DNA of 64,000 nt from Roseiarcus sp963805295 (GTDB lineage: Bacteria; Pseudomonadota; Alphaproteobacteria; Rhizobiales; Beijerinckiaceae): NCBI GenBank assembly GCA_963805295.1, contig CAWDTW010000057.1, forward strand, positions 62,001 through 126,000. The letters run 5' to 3'. A program made the position numbers and the translations under genes. The number at the start of each line of letters is the position of its first letter. The first letter of the stretch is position 1. The notes under the pieces were generated by a model. It made no database searches, was not told the DNA's origin, and saw only the letters and a list, made by a program, of their open reading frames with translations. Shown here piece by piece: positions 54,104 to 63,524 of this stretch.

Positions 54104-55170
54104 ATGAAAGCCTGGCGTCTCGAAAAGCTCGGCGGTCGTCTCGCGCTGGAGGACGTCCCAATCCCCGAGCCGCGCCCCGGCAGCGTGCTGGTGCGGGTCG
54201 AGGCCTCGGCGCTGATGTCGTATCTCAAGGCCTACGTCGAAGGGAAACTTCCCTTCTACAATCCGCCGGCAAAACCCTTCACCATCGGCACGAACGCAAT
54301 CGGAACGATCGAGGCGGTCGGACGCGACGTCTGGACTCTGAGGAAAGGCCAGCGCGTCGTCGTGTCTTCGCATTTCGTAGCGCGCGAGAACGTCGACGAT
54401 CCTGCTCAGATCCTGATCGGCCTCGCGGCGGGCGCCGGCGCGGCGGACATGCTCGCCGACTGGCCCGACGGGACGCTCGCCGAATTCGCGCTCGCGCCCG
54501 TCGAGGCGCTGACGCCGCTGGACGGGTTCGAGACCGTCGACCCCGCGCAGCTCGCCGTCGTCAGCCGCTTCATCGTGCCGTTCGGCGGCCTCTTGCGCGG
54601 GCGGCTCGCGGCGGGCGAGACGCTGGTCGTCAACGGCGCGACCGGGGCATACGGGACCGCAGCCGTCCTGCTCGGGGTCGCGATGGGCGCGGCGCGGGTG
54701 ATTGCGGCCGGGCGCAACCCGTCGAAGCTGGCGGCGGTCGCTAAAGTCGCGCGCCCGCGCGTGGCGACGGTCATGCTGACCGGCGACGTCGCCTCCGATG
54801 CGAAGGCCATTCGCGCAGCGTCCGCGGCGGCGCCCAGATCGCCTTCGACATGGTCGGCAACGCGAGCGATCCGCGCTCGACGCTCGCCGCTCTGACGAGT
54901 CTCAGGCGCAATGGCCGGCTCGTGCTGATGGGCAGCATGACCGTCGACCTGCCGATCCCCTACGCCATGGTCATGCTCAACAACTGGGAGATCCTCGGCC
55001 AGTTCATGTATCCGGCGAGCGCTTATCGGCGCCTGATCGAACTCGTCCGCGGCGGTCTCCTCGACATCGGCGCGCTCCGGCCGAAGGTCTTTTCCATGCC
55101 GGCGCTCGCCGAAGCGATGGATGCGGCCGCCGAGGCGGGGAGCCTGGAAGTCGTCGTGGTGCGGCCGTGA
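54104..55170 (+). CDS. Zinc-independent MDR/quinone-oxidoreductase-like protein, with a frameshift
   Basis: From ATG 54104: MKAWRLEKLGGRLALEDVPI, PEPRPGSVLVRVEASALMSY, ETLVVNGATGAYGTAAVLLG (cofactor-binding GxxGxxG) and AARVIAAGRNPSKLAAVAKV. One G is missing near 54828. The protein continues GAQIAFDMVGNASDPRSTLA, LRRNGRLVLMGSMTVDLPIP and ALAEAMDAAAEAGSLEVVVV. It lacks the zinc-ligand cysteines, as in quinone-oxidoreductase-like MDR proteins. It reduces an unknown carbonyl or quinone with NAD(P)H. Confidence 0.82.
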
Positions 55171-55179
55171 GCGCTGTCC

Positions 55180-55428
55180 GCGGCCGGAAAGAGCCGCGGC
55201 GCCGGTCTCGAAGGTCCGAAGATCGGCATATGGGGCGGCGATGGGGGCGTATTTGCCTTCTTTCCACATATTTATGTCGTAGCGCGGGTGCTTGATGTCG
55301 CCCTTGCCGTCGAACTTGACCGAGCCCCTTGCCGTCCCGACCGGCGGGCCGTTCTCGAGCGCTTTGGCGACCGGCTTCGGATCGTCGGAGCCCGCCATCT
55401 TGATGCCGTCGGCGATCGCCTGGACGGA
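55180..55428 (-). pseudogene. C-terminal fragment of a branched-chain amino acid-type binding protein
   Basis: The minus strand reads AIADGIKMAGSDDPKPVAKA, GTARGSVKFDGKGDIKHPRY and DINMWKEGKYAPI, the C-terminus of a LivK-like periplasmic binding protein. The N-terminal lobe is absent and the frame runs on into unrelated sequence. Confidence 0.65.
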
Positions 55429-55464
55429 ACGGTGGCGATGGCAACCACGGGCTCGAGGCGCCCT

Positions 55465-55929
55465 TCAGCCGTGCGGCGCCCAGCGCATTCTCAGGGTCGG
55501 CAGCCCCGATTGCGCGCTGACGCCCCGCGTAACCGCCTGAAAGCCCTCGCGTTCGTAAAAGCGCCGCGCGCGCCGGTTCGCCTCGTTGACGTCGACTTCG
55601 ACGACGCCGGGGGAGAGGCGCTTGGCTTCGCCGAGCAGCCGAGCGGCGAGCCCCGACCCGCGCTCGTCCGGCGCGACGCAGAGCTGGTCGAGAGTGCCGG
55701 TCGCCGGATCGAGGGTGACGAAGCCGGCCGGCCGGCCGGAGGCGTCGAGGCCGACGACGATCGTGCCGCCGCTTCTACGGTGGGCGCGCAGACGCTCTTC
55801 GAGCCAGGGTCGGCGCGCCTCGAAATCGATGGCGAAGCCCGTCTCGCTCCAGGCCGCGACCCAGAGGTCGATCACAGCCGGCAGATCGGCTACATCGAAG
55901 TCGCGCAGCGCCCAAGTCGAGACGCTCAC
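55465..55929 (-). CDS. GNAT-family N-acetyltransferase
   Basis: 154 residues from GTG 55929, overlapping the preceding stop (GTGA). FDVADLPAVIDLWVAAWSET, GFVTLDPATGTLDQLCVAPD, ERGSGLAARLLGEAKRLSPG (acetyl-CoA pyrophosphate loop) and EVDVNEANRRARRFYEREGF are classical GNAT motifs. The substrate is unknown. It is translationally coupled to the MotB/OmpA-like gene, so it is co-expressed with an envelope complex. Confidence 0.9.
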   Translation of the reverse strand: MSVSTWALRDFDVADLPAVIDLWVAAWSETGFAIDFEARRPWLEERLRAHRRSGGTIVVGLDASGRPAGFVTLDPATGTLDQLCVAPDERGSGLAARLLGEAKRLSPGVVEVDVNEANRRARRFYEREGFQAVTRGVSAQSGLPTLRMRWAPHG

Positions 55930-56949
55930 CGCTCCGTCAGCTTCAGTTCGATACGCCGGTTGCGGGCGAGCGCCGCGTCGTCGGTTCCCTGGTCGATCGG
56001 CTGGAACTCGCCGAAGCCCGCGGCGGCGAGCCGGTCCGGCTCGACGCCCTTGGAGACGAGGTACTGCACCACCGACGGCGCGCGCGGCCGATAGCTCCCA
56101 GTTCGACTTGAACTGGCCGCCGCCAGTCACCGGGCGGCTGTCGGTGTGTCCGTCGACCCGCAGGATCCAGGGAATGTCGGGCGGAATTTCGCGCTCGAGA
56201 TCGAGGACGGCGGAGGCGAGCGTATCGAGCGATTGCTTGCCCTCCGGACTGATGTCGGCCTTGCCGATGTCGAACAGGACCGAGGATTCGAACACGAACC
56301 GGTCGCCGACCACCCGGACGTCGGGCCGTGAGCCGAGAATTTGCCTCAAGCGCCCGAAGAAGTCGGAGCGGTAGCGGTTGAGCTCCTGCACCTTCTGCGC
56401 GAGCGCGATATTGAGGCGCTGGCCGAGGTCGGTGATCTTCGACTGCGATTCCTTGTTGGCGGCCTCCGACGCCGAGAGCGCGTCCTCGAGCGCGCCGAGC
56501 TGCTTGCGCAAGGCCGCGATCTGCTGGTTCAAGACGTCGACCTCGGCGAGCGCGCGGGCGGAGAGTTCCCTCTGCTCGTCGAGCGCGCCCGCGGCGGCCG
56601 AGGCCCGCCCGGCGGCCTCGGCGGCGGTCGCGCCCTCGGCGGCCTCGTCCTTCAGCCGCTTCTGCTCCCGCTCGGCGGTGTCGAGGGTCGCGGTGAGGGT
56701 GGCGATTTTGATCTCGTCGGAGCTCTTTTGCGTGCGCTCCAGCGCGAGAAGATTGGTCAGCTCCTCGATCTGCCGGTTCAGCTTGACGAGCGCCTCGTCC
56801 TTGCCGCTGACCTCGCGCGAGAGGAAGAACTGCGCCAGCATGAACACCGAAAGGAGAAAGATGATGACGAGCAGCATCGTCGACAAGGCGTCGACAAAGC
56901 CCGGCCAGTAGTTCACCGGCTCGTATCGGCGTCCGCGCGACAGCGCCAT
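55926..56949 (-). CDS. MotB/OmpA-like peptidoglycan-binding membrane protein, with a frameshift
   Basis: From ATG 56949: YEPVNYWPGFVDALSTMLLV and IIFLLSVFMLAQFFLSREVS make one N-terminal transmembrane helix. A long coiled coil follows (about residues 45-190: KLNRQIEELTNLLALERTQK, QQIAALRKQLGALEDALSAS). Then comes an OmpA-like domain with ILRVDGHTDSRPVTGGGQFK and SNWELSAARA. A base is lost near 56080. The end resumes SVVQYLVSKGVEP and RIELKLTER. It anchors to peptidoglycan and pairs with the MotA/TolQ-like gene upstream. Confidence 0.85.
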
Positions 56950-56974
56950 CTCATCTCCTCTTCCCCTCTCCCCG

Positions 56975-57049
56975 CATAGCCCGTCGAAAGACGGGCGTCT
57001 TTCGACACCTATGGGGCAGAGGCATAGCCCGACGAAAAAGACGGGCGTT
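56975..57049. repeat. Two short mobile palindromes
   Basis: catagcccgtcgaaagacgggcgt (56975-56998) and catagcccgacgaaaaagac-gggcgt (57022-57049) are two variants of the palindrome at 40164 and 62443, side by side. Confidence 0.6.
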
Positions 57050-57100
57050 CAAAAGAAGCCCTCCGGACGAGGGGCTACGGCGAACCGCGAGGTCCGCGTC

Positions 57101-57156
57101 GCCCCTCATCCGGCCGGCGTTCGCCGGCCACCTTCTCCCCGCAAGCGGGGAGAAGG
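57101..57156. repeat. REP-like palindrome pair, possible terminator
   Basis: ccggccggcgttcgccggcc and ccttctccccgcaagcgggg-agaagg are two stem-loops 6 bp downstream of the MotA/TolQ-like stop. They may terminate or protect its transcript. The same core occurs at 10.8, 60.2 and 62.4 kb. Confidence 0.6.
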
Positions 57157-57161
57157 GATAC

Positions 57162-58098
57162 CTACCGCGTCGTCAGCTCTTCCAGCAGGCGGCGCAGGAG
57201 CTTGCCGATGTCCTCCTGCTGCGGGGCCTGCACGTCGACCCAATTGCGGATCTGCTGCTGCTCGGTCCGCATGTGGCCGACCAGCGCCTGGATGCCTTCG
57301 GCGAAGGTCGCGATCGCCGCGGCGTTGCGCTGGTGTTCGATCGGGGGCTGGACCGCGGCTTGTCGGCTCCGGCCGAAGGCTCGACCGCCGGGCCGTCTGC
57401 GCGTGGCTCGCCAGAAATTCCTCGAATTCGGAATAGAAGCGGTTCTGCGCCTGCCCCGCCTGCAGGTCGAGAAAGCCGAGGATGAGCGAGCTCGCGAGGC
57501 CGAACAGCGAGGAGGTGAACGATATGCTCATGCCGGCGATCGGGGTGGAGAGGCCGGACTTCAGATCGTCGAACATCGCGAGGTGTCCCGCCGGTCTTCA
57601 TGCTCTCGATGACGCCGCTGATCGAATGCACCGTCTCGAGCAGGCCCCAGAAGGTGCCGAGAGGCCGAGGAACACCAGCAGGCCGATCGAGATAGCGGCT
57701 GAGTTCGCGCCCCTCGTCGAGGCGGGTGGCGATCGAATCGAGGATGGCGCGCGTGGTGAGCGTCGAAAGGCCGCGCGCGCCCGCGCCGGCGTTGAGCATC
57801 GCCGCCATCGGCGCGAGCAGGAGCGGCTGGGCGACCGCGCGGCCGTTCGAGGCCCCGGTCAGCGAGTTGACCCAACGGATCTCGCGAAAGAGCCGGATGA
57901 CCTGACGGAAGGCGAACAGCGAGCCGATCACCAGAATGCCGAGGATGAGCCCGTTGAGGCCCGGATTGGCGGAGAAGGCGAGCACGATCTGCTTAAGAGG
58001 ATCAGGACGACGAAGCCGACCAGCGCCAGGAACGCCGCCATTCCGACGAGGAAGATGCGCGGCGAGGTGAGAAGACGGATATCCGGATCAGGGGCCAT
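57162..58098 (-). CDS. MotA/TolQ/ExbB-like proton-channel protein, several frameshifts
   Basis: From ATG 58098: RLLTSPRIFLVGMAAFLALV, then after indels FSANPGLNGLILGILVIGSL, GARGLSTLTTRAILDSIATR, LDEGRELSRYL, GTFWGLLETVHSISGVIESM, MFDDLKSGLSTPIAGMSISF and TSSLFGLASSLILGFLDLQA, ending FAEGIQALVGHM-type sequence and a TAG at 57162. The two-helix channel motif is conserved. Single-base indels occur near 57,990, 57,665, 57,585 and 57,380. Clustered small indels in an otherwise conserved gene point to poor sequence quality. It partners the MotB/OmpA-like gene downstream. Confidence 0.75.
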
Positions 58099-58250
58099 GG
58101 ATCGCCGAACGTGGGTTCACGGAGGACGCGGATATCCGCAGATTGCGATCATAGCAAGTTTGATTGCGCCGTGGCGACACGAGAGCGGCCTCGGCCGCCA
58201 CGGCCGGGGCTTGTTCCAGCCACGACGGTGGTTTCGTTTCAGTCTCGCCG

Positions 58251-59288
58251 TCACGCCGCCTTCGCCTTGGGCTTCAGCCAGCCGCGGTTGGCCAGCACTT
58301 CGGCGATCTGCACCGCGTTCAGCGCCGCGCCCTTTCCGCAGATTGTCGGAGACGCACCAGAGGTTGAGGCCGTTCTCGACCGTCGGGTCCTCGCGGATGC
58401 GGCTGATGTAGGTCGCGTCCTCGCCCGCCGCCTCGTGCGGGGTGATGTAGCCGCCGGGCTCGCGCCGGTCGATGACGAGGCAGCCGGGCGCCTCGCGCAG
58501 GATCTCGCGCGCTTCGTCGGCGCTGATCGGCTTCTCGAACTCGATGTTGACCGCCTCCGAATGGCTGATGAACACCGGCACGCGCACGCAGGTCGCGGTC
58601 AGCTTGATCTTCGGGTCGAGGATCTTCTTCGTCTCGGCCATCATCTTCCACTCTTCCTTGGTCGAGCCGTCGTCCATGAAGACGTCGATCTGGGGAATGA
58701 CGTTGAAGGCGATGCGCTTGGGGAACTTCTTCGGCTCGACCGGATCGGAGACGAACACCGCCCGGGTCTGCGAGAAGAGCTCGTCCATCGCCTCCTTGCC
58801 CGCGCCCGAGACCGACTGGTAGGTCGCGACCACCACCCGCTTGATGATCGCGCGGTCGTGCAGCGGCTTCAGCGCCACGACGAGCTGGGCGGTCGAGCAG
58901 TTCGGGTTGGCGATGATGTACTTCTTGACGAAGCCCCTGGCCGCGGCCGCATTGACCTCCGGCACGATCAGCGGCACGTCCGGGTCCATCCGCCAGGCCG
59001 ACGAATTGTCGATGACGACGCAGCCCCTGGCGCCGATCTTCGGCGAATATTCCTTCGACACGGCCCCGCCGGCCGACATGAGGCAGATGTCGGTATCGGA
59101 AAAGTCGAAGTGCTCGAGCGCCTTGCACTTCAGCGTCCGGTCGCCGAACGACACCTCCTTGCCGATCGAGCGGGGCGAGGCGAGCGCGACGACCTCGGAC
59201 ACGGGAAAGCGGCGCTCGGCGAGGATGCGAGCATCTCGCGGCCGACATTGCCGGTGGCGCCGGCGATCGCGACCTTGTAGCCTGACAT
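58251..59288 (-). CDS. asd: Aspartate-semialdehyde dehydrogenase, with two frameshifts
   Basis: From ATG 59288: SGYKVAIAGATGNVGREML (NADP-binding). A base is missing near 59230. It continues ILAERRFPVSEVVALASPRS, DICLMSAGGAVSKEYSPKIG, YIIANPNCSTAQLVVALKPL (catalytic Cys) and RVPVFISHSEAVNIEFEKPI. An extra base in an AAAGGG run near 58333 shifts the end, which otherwise gives AVQIAEVLANRGWLKPKAK. It makes aspartate semialdehyde for lysine, diaminopimelate, threonine and methionine. The gene is usually essential, so the indels are probably errors. Confidence 0.9.
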
Positions 59289-59647
59289 GGCAAGAATTCC
59301 TTTTGGCTCCGGCCTCCCCGCGAATGGCCCGCGAATTTGCGGACCTTCGACCCGGCGCCCCGCCGGGGAGGAGCCGGAGCGGACAGGCGCGTTCAGCCCT
59401 TCGTCCCGCCTTTGGCGGGGCGTGGCGTTTCGTCGTCGTTTTGGCGAGACGCGGCATCGAACGGTTCCGGCGCCGGGCATGGAGGGCGGCCCGGCGGAAG
59501 TTTTCGCAAACCATGGCGCGGCAGGGATGTCAATGCGACTCCCCTCGGGCGGAGCGCCTCGCCGAAGGCGAGACAGGTGGCGCGCCGAGACCTATCGCTT
59601 CGCCTGCAATCGTGTCACGCTCGGCTCAGTGCTCAAGGGAGGCGTTC

Positions 59648-60099
59648 ATGCAGGCCGTGGCGTTCAAAGCCGGAGACATGATCATCGCCGCGGGCGACGA
59701 GGGCAATACGGCGTTCTTCATCGTGAACGGAAGGGTGCAGGTCTCGATCGGTCAGGCAACAAGGCCAGGACCGTCGGAACGCTGCCAGCCGGCGAAGTTT
59801 TCGGCGAAATGTGCCTGATCGAGCCGGGGCCGCGATCGGCGACCGTCAAGGCGGCGACCGACGTGGAATGCCTCGCCACGTCTTATGAGGAGTTCATCGA
59901 AGCGATCGAGCACCACCCGGACCGCGCGGCGGCGTTCATGAAGGCGCTGGTCAGGCGGCTCCGCCAGATGAATGAAATGATGGAGAGCGTGGGCGCCGAC
60001 CGGCGGGGGCTTCGCAGGATAATTCGCGATTGGCGGAAATCCGTGGCGTCGTCCGACATCGCCTGCGACGCGGCCGACCTGTGGAAGATGCTGTGGTGA
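59648..60099 (+). CDS. Cyclic-nucleotide-binding-domain protein, paralogue 1, with a frameshift
   Basis: From ATG 59648: MQAVAFKAGDMIIAAGDEGN and TAFFIVNGRVQVSIGQ. One base is missing near 59757. Then NKARTVGTLPAGEVFGEMCL, IEPGPRSATVKAATDVECLA and AFMKALVRRLRQMNEMMESV. This is a CRP-type beta-barrel with the phosphate-binding cassette (GEVFGEMCLIEPGPRSATV) but no DNA-binding domain. It is a stand-alone sensor, possibly binding cAMP or cGMP. A paralogue is at 63036, with a similar upstream leader (aatcgtgtcacg, ggaggcgttcatgcag). Confidence 0.82.
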
Positions 60100-60194
60100 T
60101 CAGCGCCGGCAAAAAAACGGGAGAAGCCGGCGAGAACGGGCGGGGAGTGTCCCCGGCCCTTGGCCCTCAGCGCCGACGCGTCGCTGGCGCGGCC

Positions 60195-60287
60195 GCCCTC
60201 ATCCCGCGCTTCGCGCCACCTTCTCCCGCAGGCGGGAGAAGGGATTCACCCCTCTCCCGCTTGCGGGAGAGGGCCGGGTGAGGGCCA
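60195..60287. repeat. Double REP-like palindrome
   Basis: ccctcatcccgcgcttcgcg then ccttctcccgcaggcgggag-aagg, followed by ctctcccgcttgcgggagag-ggc-gggtgaggg. Two stem-loops within an outer inverted repeat (ccctcatccc / gggtgaggg). Same family as 57.1 and 62.4 kb. Confidence 0.65.
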
Positions 60288-60433
60288 GCGTCGTGGGTTC
60301 TTCCTGGTTGCTTGCGTTCGCCTTTCAGCGCCGACGCGGCGCCGGCTGGCGGGCCGGGCCGTCGCGCTCGGCGCGATGGTTCGAGCCAATCACCCGCCGC
60401 CTGCAGTCTGACCATATCATAAATCCCGACTGG

Positions 60434-61869
60434 AGAGCCTCTTGCAAAATTCATCGAACGCGGCGAATTTTCCCTGTGTTCGCGGGGCGGAGCGGCCGGC
60501 GCTCAGGCTGGCGCGGCCTGAGCTGCGTGACGCGGAGTATTTGATCGACCGCGAGTGCCACCACGCCGAACATGAGGTGGCATTTGACCTTGATCGCGCC
60601 GCGCACGCGCACGGACCGTGCGCCGAATTCATCCTTCAGTCGGGCGTTGACGCGTTCGGCCAGGGTGCGAAAATTAAAAATGACGTCGTCCGGATCGGGC
60701 ATATGGATGAGTTTCATGCGCTCGACTTCTTTGGCCCATTCGGCCTTGGCTTCGTGCTGGGCGCGAAAGTTGCGATCGATGATCGGCGCATGGCCGAGCG
60801 CCTTGCTGTGGTCATGGATGGCGGCGGCGTCGTAGGCCGCATCCATTAGATCGTAGAGATAGGAGACGCGGGCGCCGGTCATGGTCATCAAGGGAATGGC
60901 GACCTGACTGTCGTGGACGGAAGCCGAGGTCAGTACGCAGGAGACCGGGATTTGGCCGCAGGCGACATCCAGATGCAGTTTGTAGCCGATCCAGGTTTCC
61001 TTGTAGCCCTTGCTGTTCTTCTTGGAGCCGACATCGCACGCGGTGGGCAGATCGGCGAGCATCTGATCGAGGTTCTGCGTGGTCTGCCGTTCGAGGCGCG
61101 TCGGCTCGGGTTTTGGCCGTTGCTCGTCCTTGCGCGGGCGTCCGCGCGTGCGCGTCGGCTGAGCGCCATCGGGCGGCGGCGGATTCCTCCTTTTTGTCGT
61201 TCGGCTCCGTCTTGACCGGCTTCTCGCGCGCCTCGATCTCGGTGGCGTCGCGCGCGATCACGCCGACGATGCGCCCGCCGAGCGAGCGCTCGATCAGCGC
61301 CGCGTGCATCTTGTCGGGCAGATCGCCCTGCGCAAACTCCGCGAAGGCGCGGGAAAAGGTAGCTTCCGACGGCACTTGCGAGCGTCGTTCCCAACCGAGA
61401 ATGCGACGCAGCGACTTGTCGACATCGAGGCGCTCGATCAGAGCGGTGGTGGTAGGAACGCCCAGCACCGCCTTGGCGACGAAAGCCCTGGCGAGGGCGC
61501 GGCGATCGTCAGGCGGGCGGCCGGCGCCTCGGGGCGGTTCGGGAACGAAGGCCTCGAGGCCGATCACGTCGAGGGTCGTGACGAGCCGCCCGAGCGCTTC
61601 GGTCATCGGGTCGACTTCCTCGCGAAGCCAAGGAAACAGATAGCCCTGGATGTGGTTCCAGCGCGCTTTCATAGCGTCGAGAGGATCGTCGGTCATTGCT
61701 GTTGCTAGGGTTCAGGACGATAGAATTGACACTATATAGAAATATTTCTCACAGTAAAGCGGAATATTTTAGAATATTGCCTTGACAACCGTTGGATGGA
61801 TTCTAAATATATTGCCTCGATTTGAGAGGGGTTATGAGAGGCGTTCCAAATAATTTTGCAACTGGCTCT
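60434..61869 (-). mobile_element. IS5/IS1182-superfamily insertion sequence
   Basis: The left end agagcctcttgcaaaattca and the inverted right end agagccagttgcaaaattat match over most positions and enclose the transposase. No certain target duplication was found. The 170 bp upstream of the gene are very AT-rich and belong to the element. Confidence 0.65.
60451..61696 (-). pseudogene. DUF772/DDE transposase, one frameshift
   Basis: From ATG 61696: ARAFVAKAVLGVPTTTALIE, RLDVDKSLRRILGWERRSQV, PSEATFSRAFAEFAQGDLPD and GVIARDATEIEAREKPVKTE. An extra base near 61172 shifts the frame. Then RGRPRKDEQRP, DQMLADLPTACDVGSKKNSK, GYKETWIGYKLHLDVACGQI, YLYDLMDAAYDAAAIHDHSK and FRTLAERVNARLKDEFGARS follow. 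N-terminal DUF772 plus a DDE core fit the IS5/IS1182 superfamily. Activity depends on whether the indel is real. Confidence 0.78.
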
Positions 61870-62317
61870 GGAGCATCAGATTTCTCGGGTTTGTGTGTAA
61901 AGATCGAATAGAAGCCTCAAATACACAATTTCTTTGGCAATCTGACTTAGTTTCGTTGCTATTGAAGACGCCGCTTTTGCATGGGAATATTGGACCGAAC
62001 GTGCGAAGGGGCTTCCTTGATTACAAGATCCCGTTGAAATTATCGGGTCGTCCCGGTTTGAAGTGGCCCAGAGCGCATCAGGGGGCGAATGCGGCCTCAC
62101 ACCGCTTATGTGGAATTCTCATGACCTGACCCGCCTCCTCTCCCTGCTGCTCCTGAACGAAATGCGCGGTGTCGTGCGCGCGCGGATTTTGTTCGTTACG
62201 AGCCAGAGGAGGCAAGTTTGCCGGAAATCACCATATGTCCGCACGCGGGCCTTGCGAAAGTCTTTTGACCTCGGGGCCGGAAGGCGGGCGGGCGGGACGC
62301 GACAGAGCCGTGACGCC
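61870..62317. other. Intergenic region after the IS
   Basis: About 450 bp, AT-rich in its first half, with no supported gene. Short frames (61893-62129 plus, 61876-62100 minus) have no family-like sequence or convincing ribosome-binding site. Confidence 0.5.
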
Positions 62318-62478
62318 ACCCTCGCCCCACTTGCGGGGAGAGGGCAGGGTGAGGGGGTGGCGATTTGCTGCTGCGGTCGCTCACCCCGCCCCATCCGTCC
62401 GTGCTTCGCACGACCTTCTCCCGCATGAGTGCGTTCGCGCGAACGCCCGTCTTAAGACGGGCTATGCGGGAGAAGGGC
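62318..62478. repeat. REP-like palindromes with a smaller palindrome nested inside
   Basis: First stem ctcgccccacttgcggggag. Second stem ccttctcccgcat pairs with atgcgggagaagg, but its loop is occupied by gaacgcccgtcttaagacgg-gct (62441-62463), the short palindrome seen at 40164 and 56975. This shows one palindrome family inserted in another. Confidence 0.65.
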
Positions 62479-62486
62479 AACAACGC

Positions 62487-62851
62487 TCACCCGTCGATCG
62501 GCTCGAAGCGGCGGCCGTCGATGCGGAACTCGAGAAAATCGTCCTCCGGGTGGTTCCGATGATGATGGTCAGCGGCTCCTGGAAATAGGGGCTCGCGGAG
62601 CTCGCTTCGTCCGGATCATAAACCGGGGCCGGCAAGACCGCGGTCACGATCGCCGGCTCGCCGTAGTCGGGAAACTTTCGGTTCTTGAGGCCCGGCTTCC
62701 AGGCGACGAACTGGCCCTTGGCGAAGGCGTGGTGCTCGTCGAGCCGGTCGGCGAGCTGCTTCAGCATCCGCTTGCGCGCTTCGGCGGGGTCCTCGCCTCC
62801 GCGCTCGTCCGCCAGACGGATGGCCGGGAAGCTGTGTTCGATGGCGCTCAT
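62487..62851 (-). CDS. Conserved-looking hypothetical protein, with a frameshift
   Basis: From ATG 62851: IEHSFPAIRLADERGGEDPA, RKRMLKQLADRLDEHHAFAK, GQFVAWKPGLKNRKFPDYGE and PAIVTAVLPAPVYDPDEASS. Near 62553 the frame shifts, and the likely end is EDDFLEFRIDGRRFEPIDG. About 120 residues, with a helical N-terminus and a beta-rich C-terminus that looks SH3-like. I do not know the function. It is divergent from cyclic-nucleotide-binding paralogue 2, with which it may share regulation. Confidence 0.6.
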
Positions 62852-63035
62852 GGCGTCGCTCCTTCGTTCATTGCGGCGGCGTGGAGAATCGCACGCCGGT
62901 GCGACAGAATTGGACGCCGATCTGGCCGCCGGCCCCCCGGCGAAGGGGGCGAAGGGGAGAGGGCGGAGTTCATTGGGAGCTATCGCTTTGCGGCCAATCG
63001 TGTCACGGTCTGTCGACTGCTTCAGGGAGGCGTTC

Positions 63036-63491
63036 ATGCAGACCGTCGCGTTCAAAGCGGGAGAGACGATCATCGCCGAGGGCGACGAGGGCGATACCGC
63101 CTTCTTCGTCGTGACCGGATCGGTCGAGGTCTCGATCGGCCGGGGCGACAAGGCCAGGCCCGTCGGCGTGCTGAATGCGGGCGAAGTTTTTGGCGAAATG
63201 TGCCTGATCGAGCCCGGGCCGCGATCCGCCACGGTCAAGGCGGCGAACGACGTCGAATGCCTCGCCACGTCTTACGAGGAGTTCATCTCCTCGATCGAGG
63301 ACAACCCCTATCGGGCGGTCGCGTTCATGAAGACGCTGGTCAAGCGCCTCCGCCAGATGAACGAACTGATGGAGAGTTTGGGCCCCGACCGGCGCGGGCT
63401 TCGCGGGATGGTCGGCGATTGGCGGAAGTCCGCGGAGCCGTTCGAGCGCGCCCCCGACGTCGCCGACCTTTCCTGGACGATGTTTTGGTGA
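63036..63491 (+). CDS. Cyclic-nucleotide-binding-domain protein, paralogue 2
   Basis: 151 residues from ATG 63036, preceded by CAGGGAGG. MQTVAFKAGETIIAEGDEGD, TAFFVVTGSVEVSIGRGDKA, GEVFGEMCLIEPGPRSATVK and AFMKTLVKRLRQMNELMESL match the paralogue at 59648 throughout. It is a single CRP-like barrel plus C-helix without an output domain. It ends WTMFW, as the other ends WKMLW. Intact frame. It could be an antagonist or partner of full-length regulators, which is inference. Confidence 0.88.
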   Translation: MQTVAFKAGETIIAEGDEGDTAFFVVTGSVEVSIGRGDKARPVGVLNAGEVFGEMCLIEPGPRSATVKAANDVECLATSYEEFISSIEDNPYRAVAFMKTLVKRLRQMNELMESLGPDRRGLRGMVGDWRKSAEPFERAPDVADLSWTMFW

Positions 63492-63524
63492 TCCGCCCGT
63501 CCGGCGATCAAAGCGCGGATTTGC

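Noticed and set aside
58117..59514. N- and C-terminal extensions of the asd frame
   Set aside because: The extra residues arise from the two frameshifts. The conserved protein starts at 59288 and should end at 58251.
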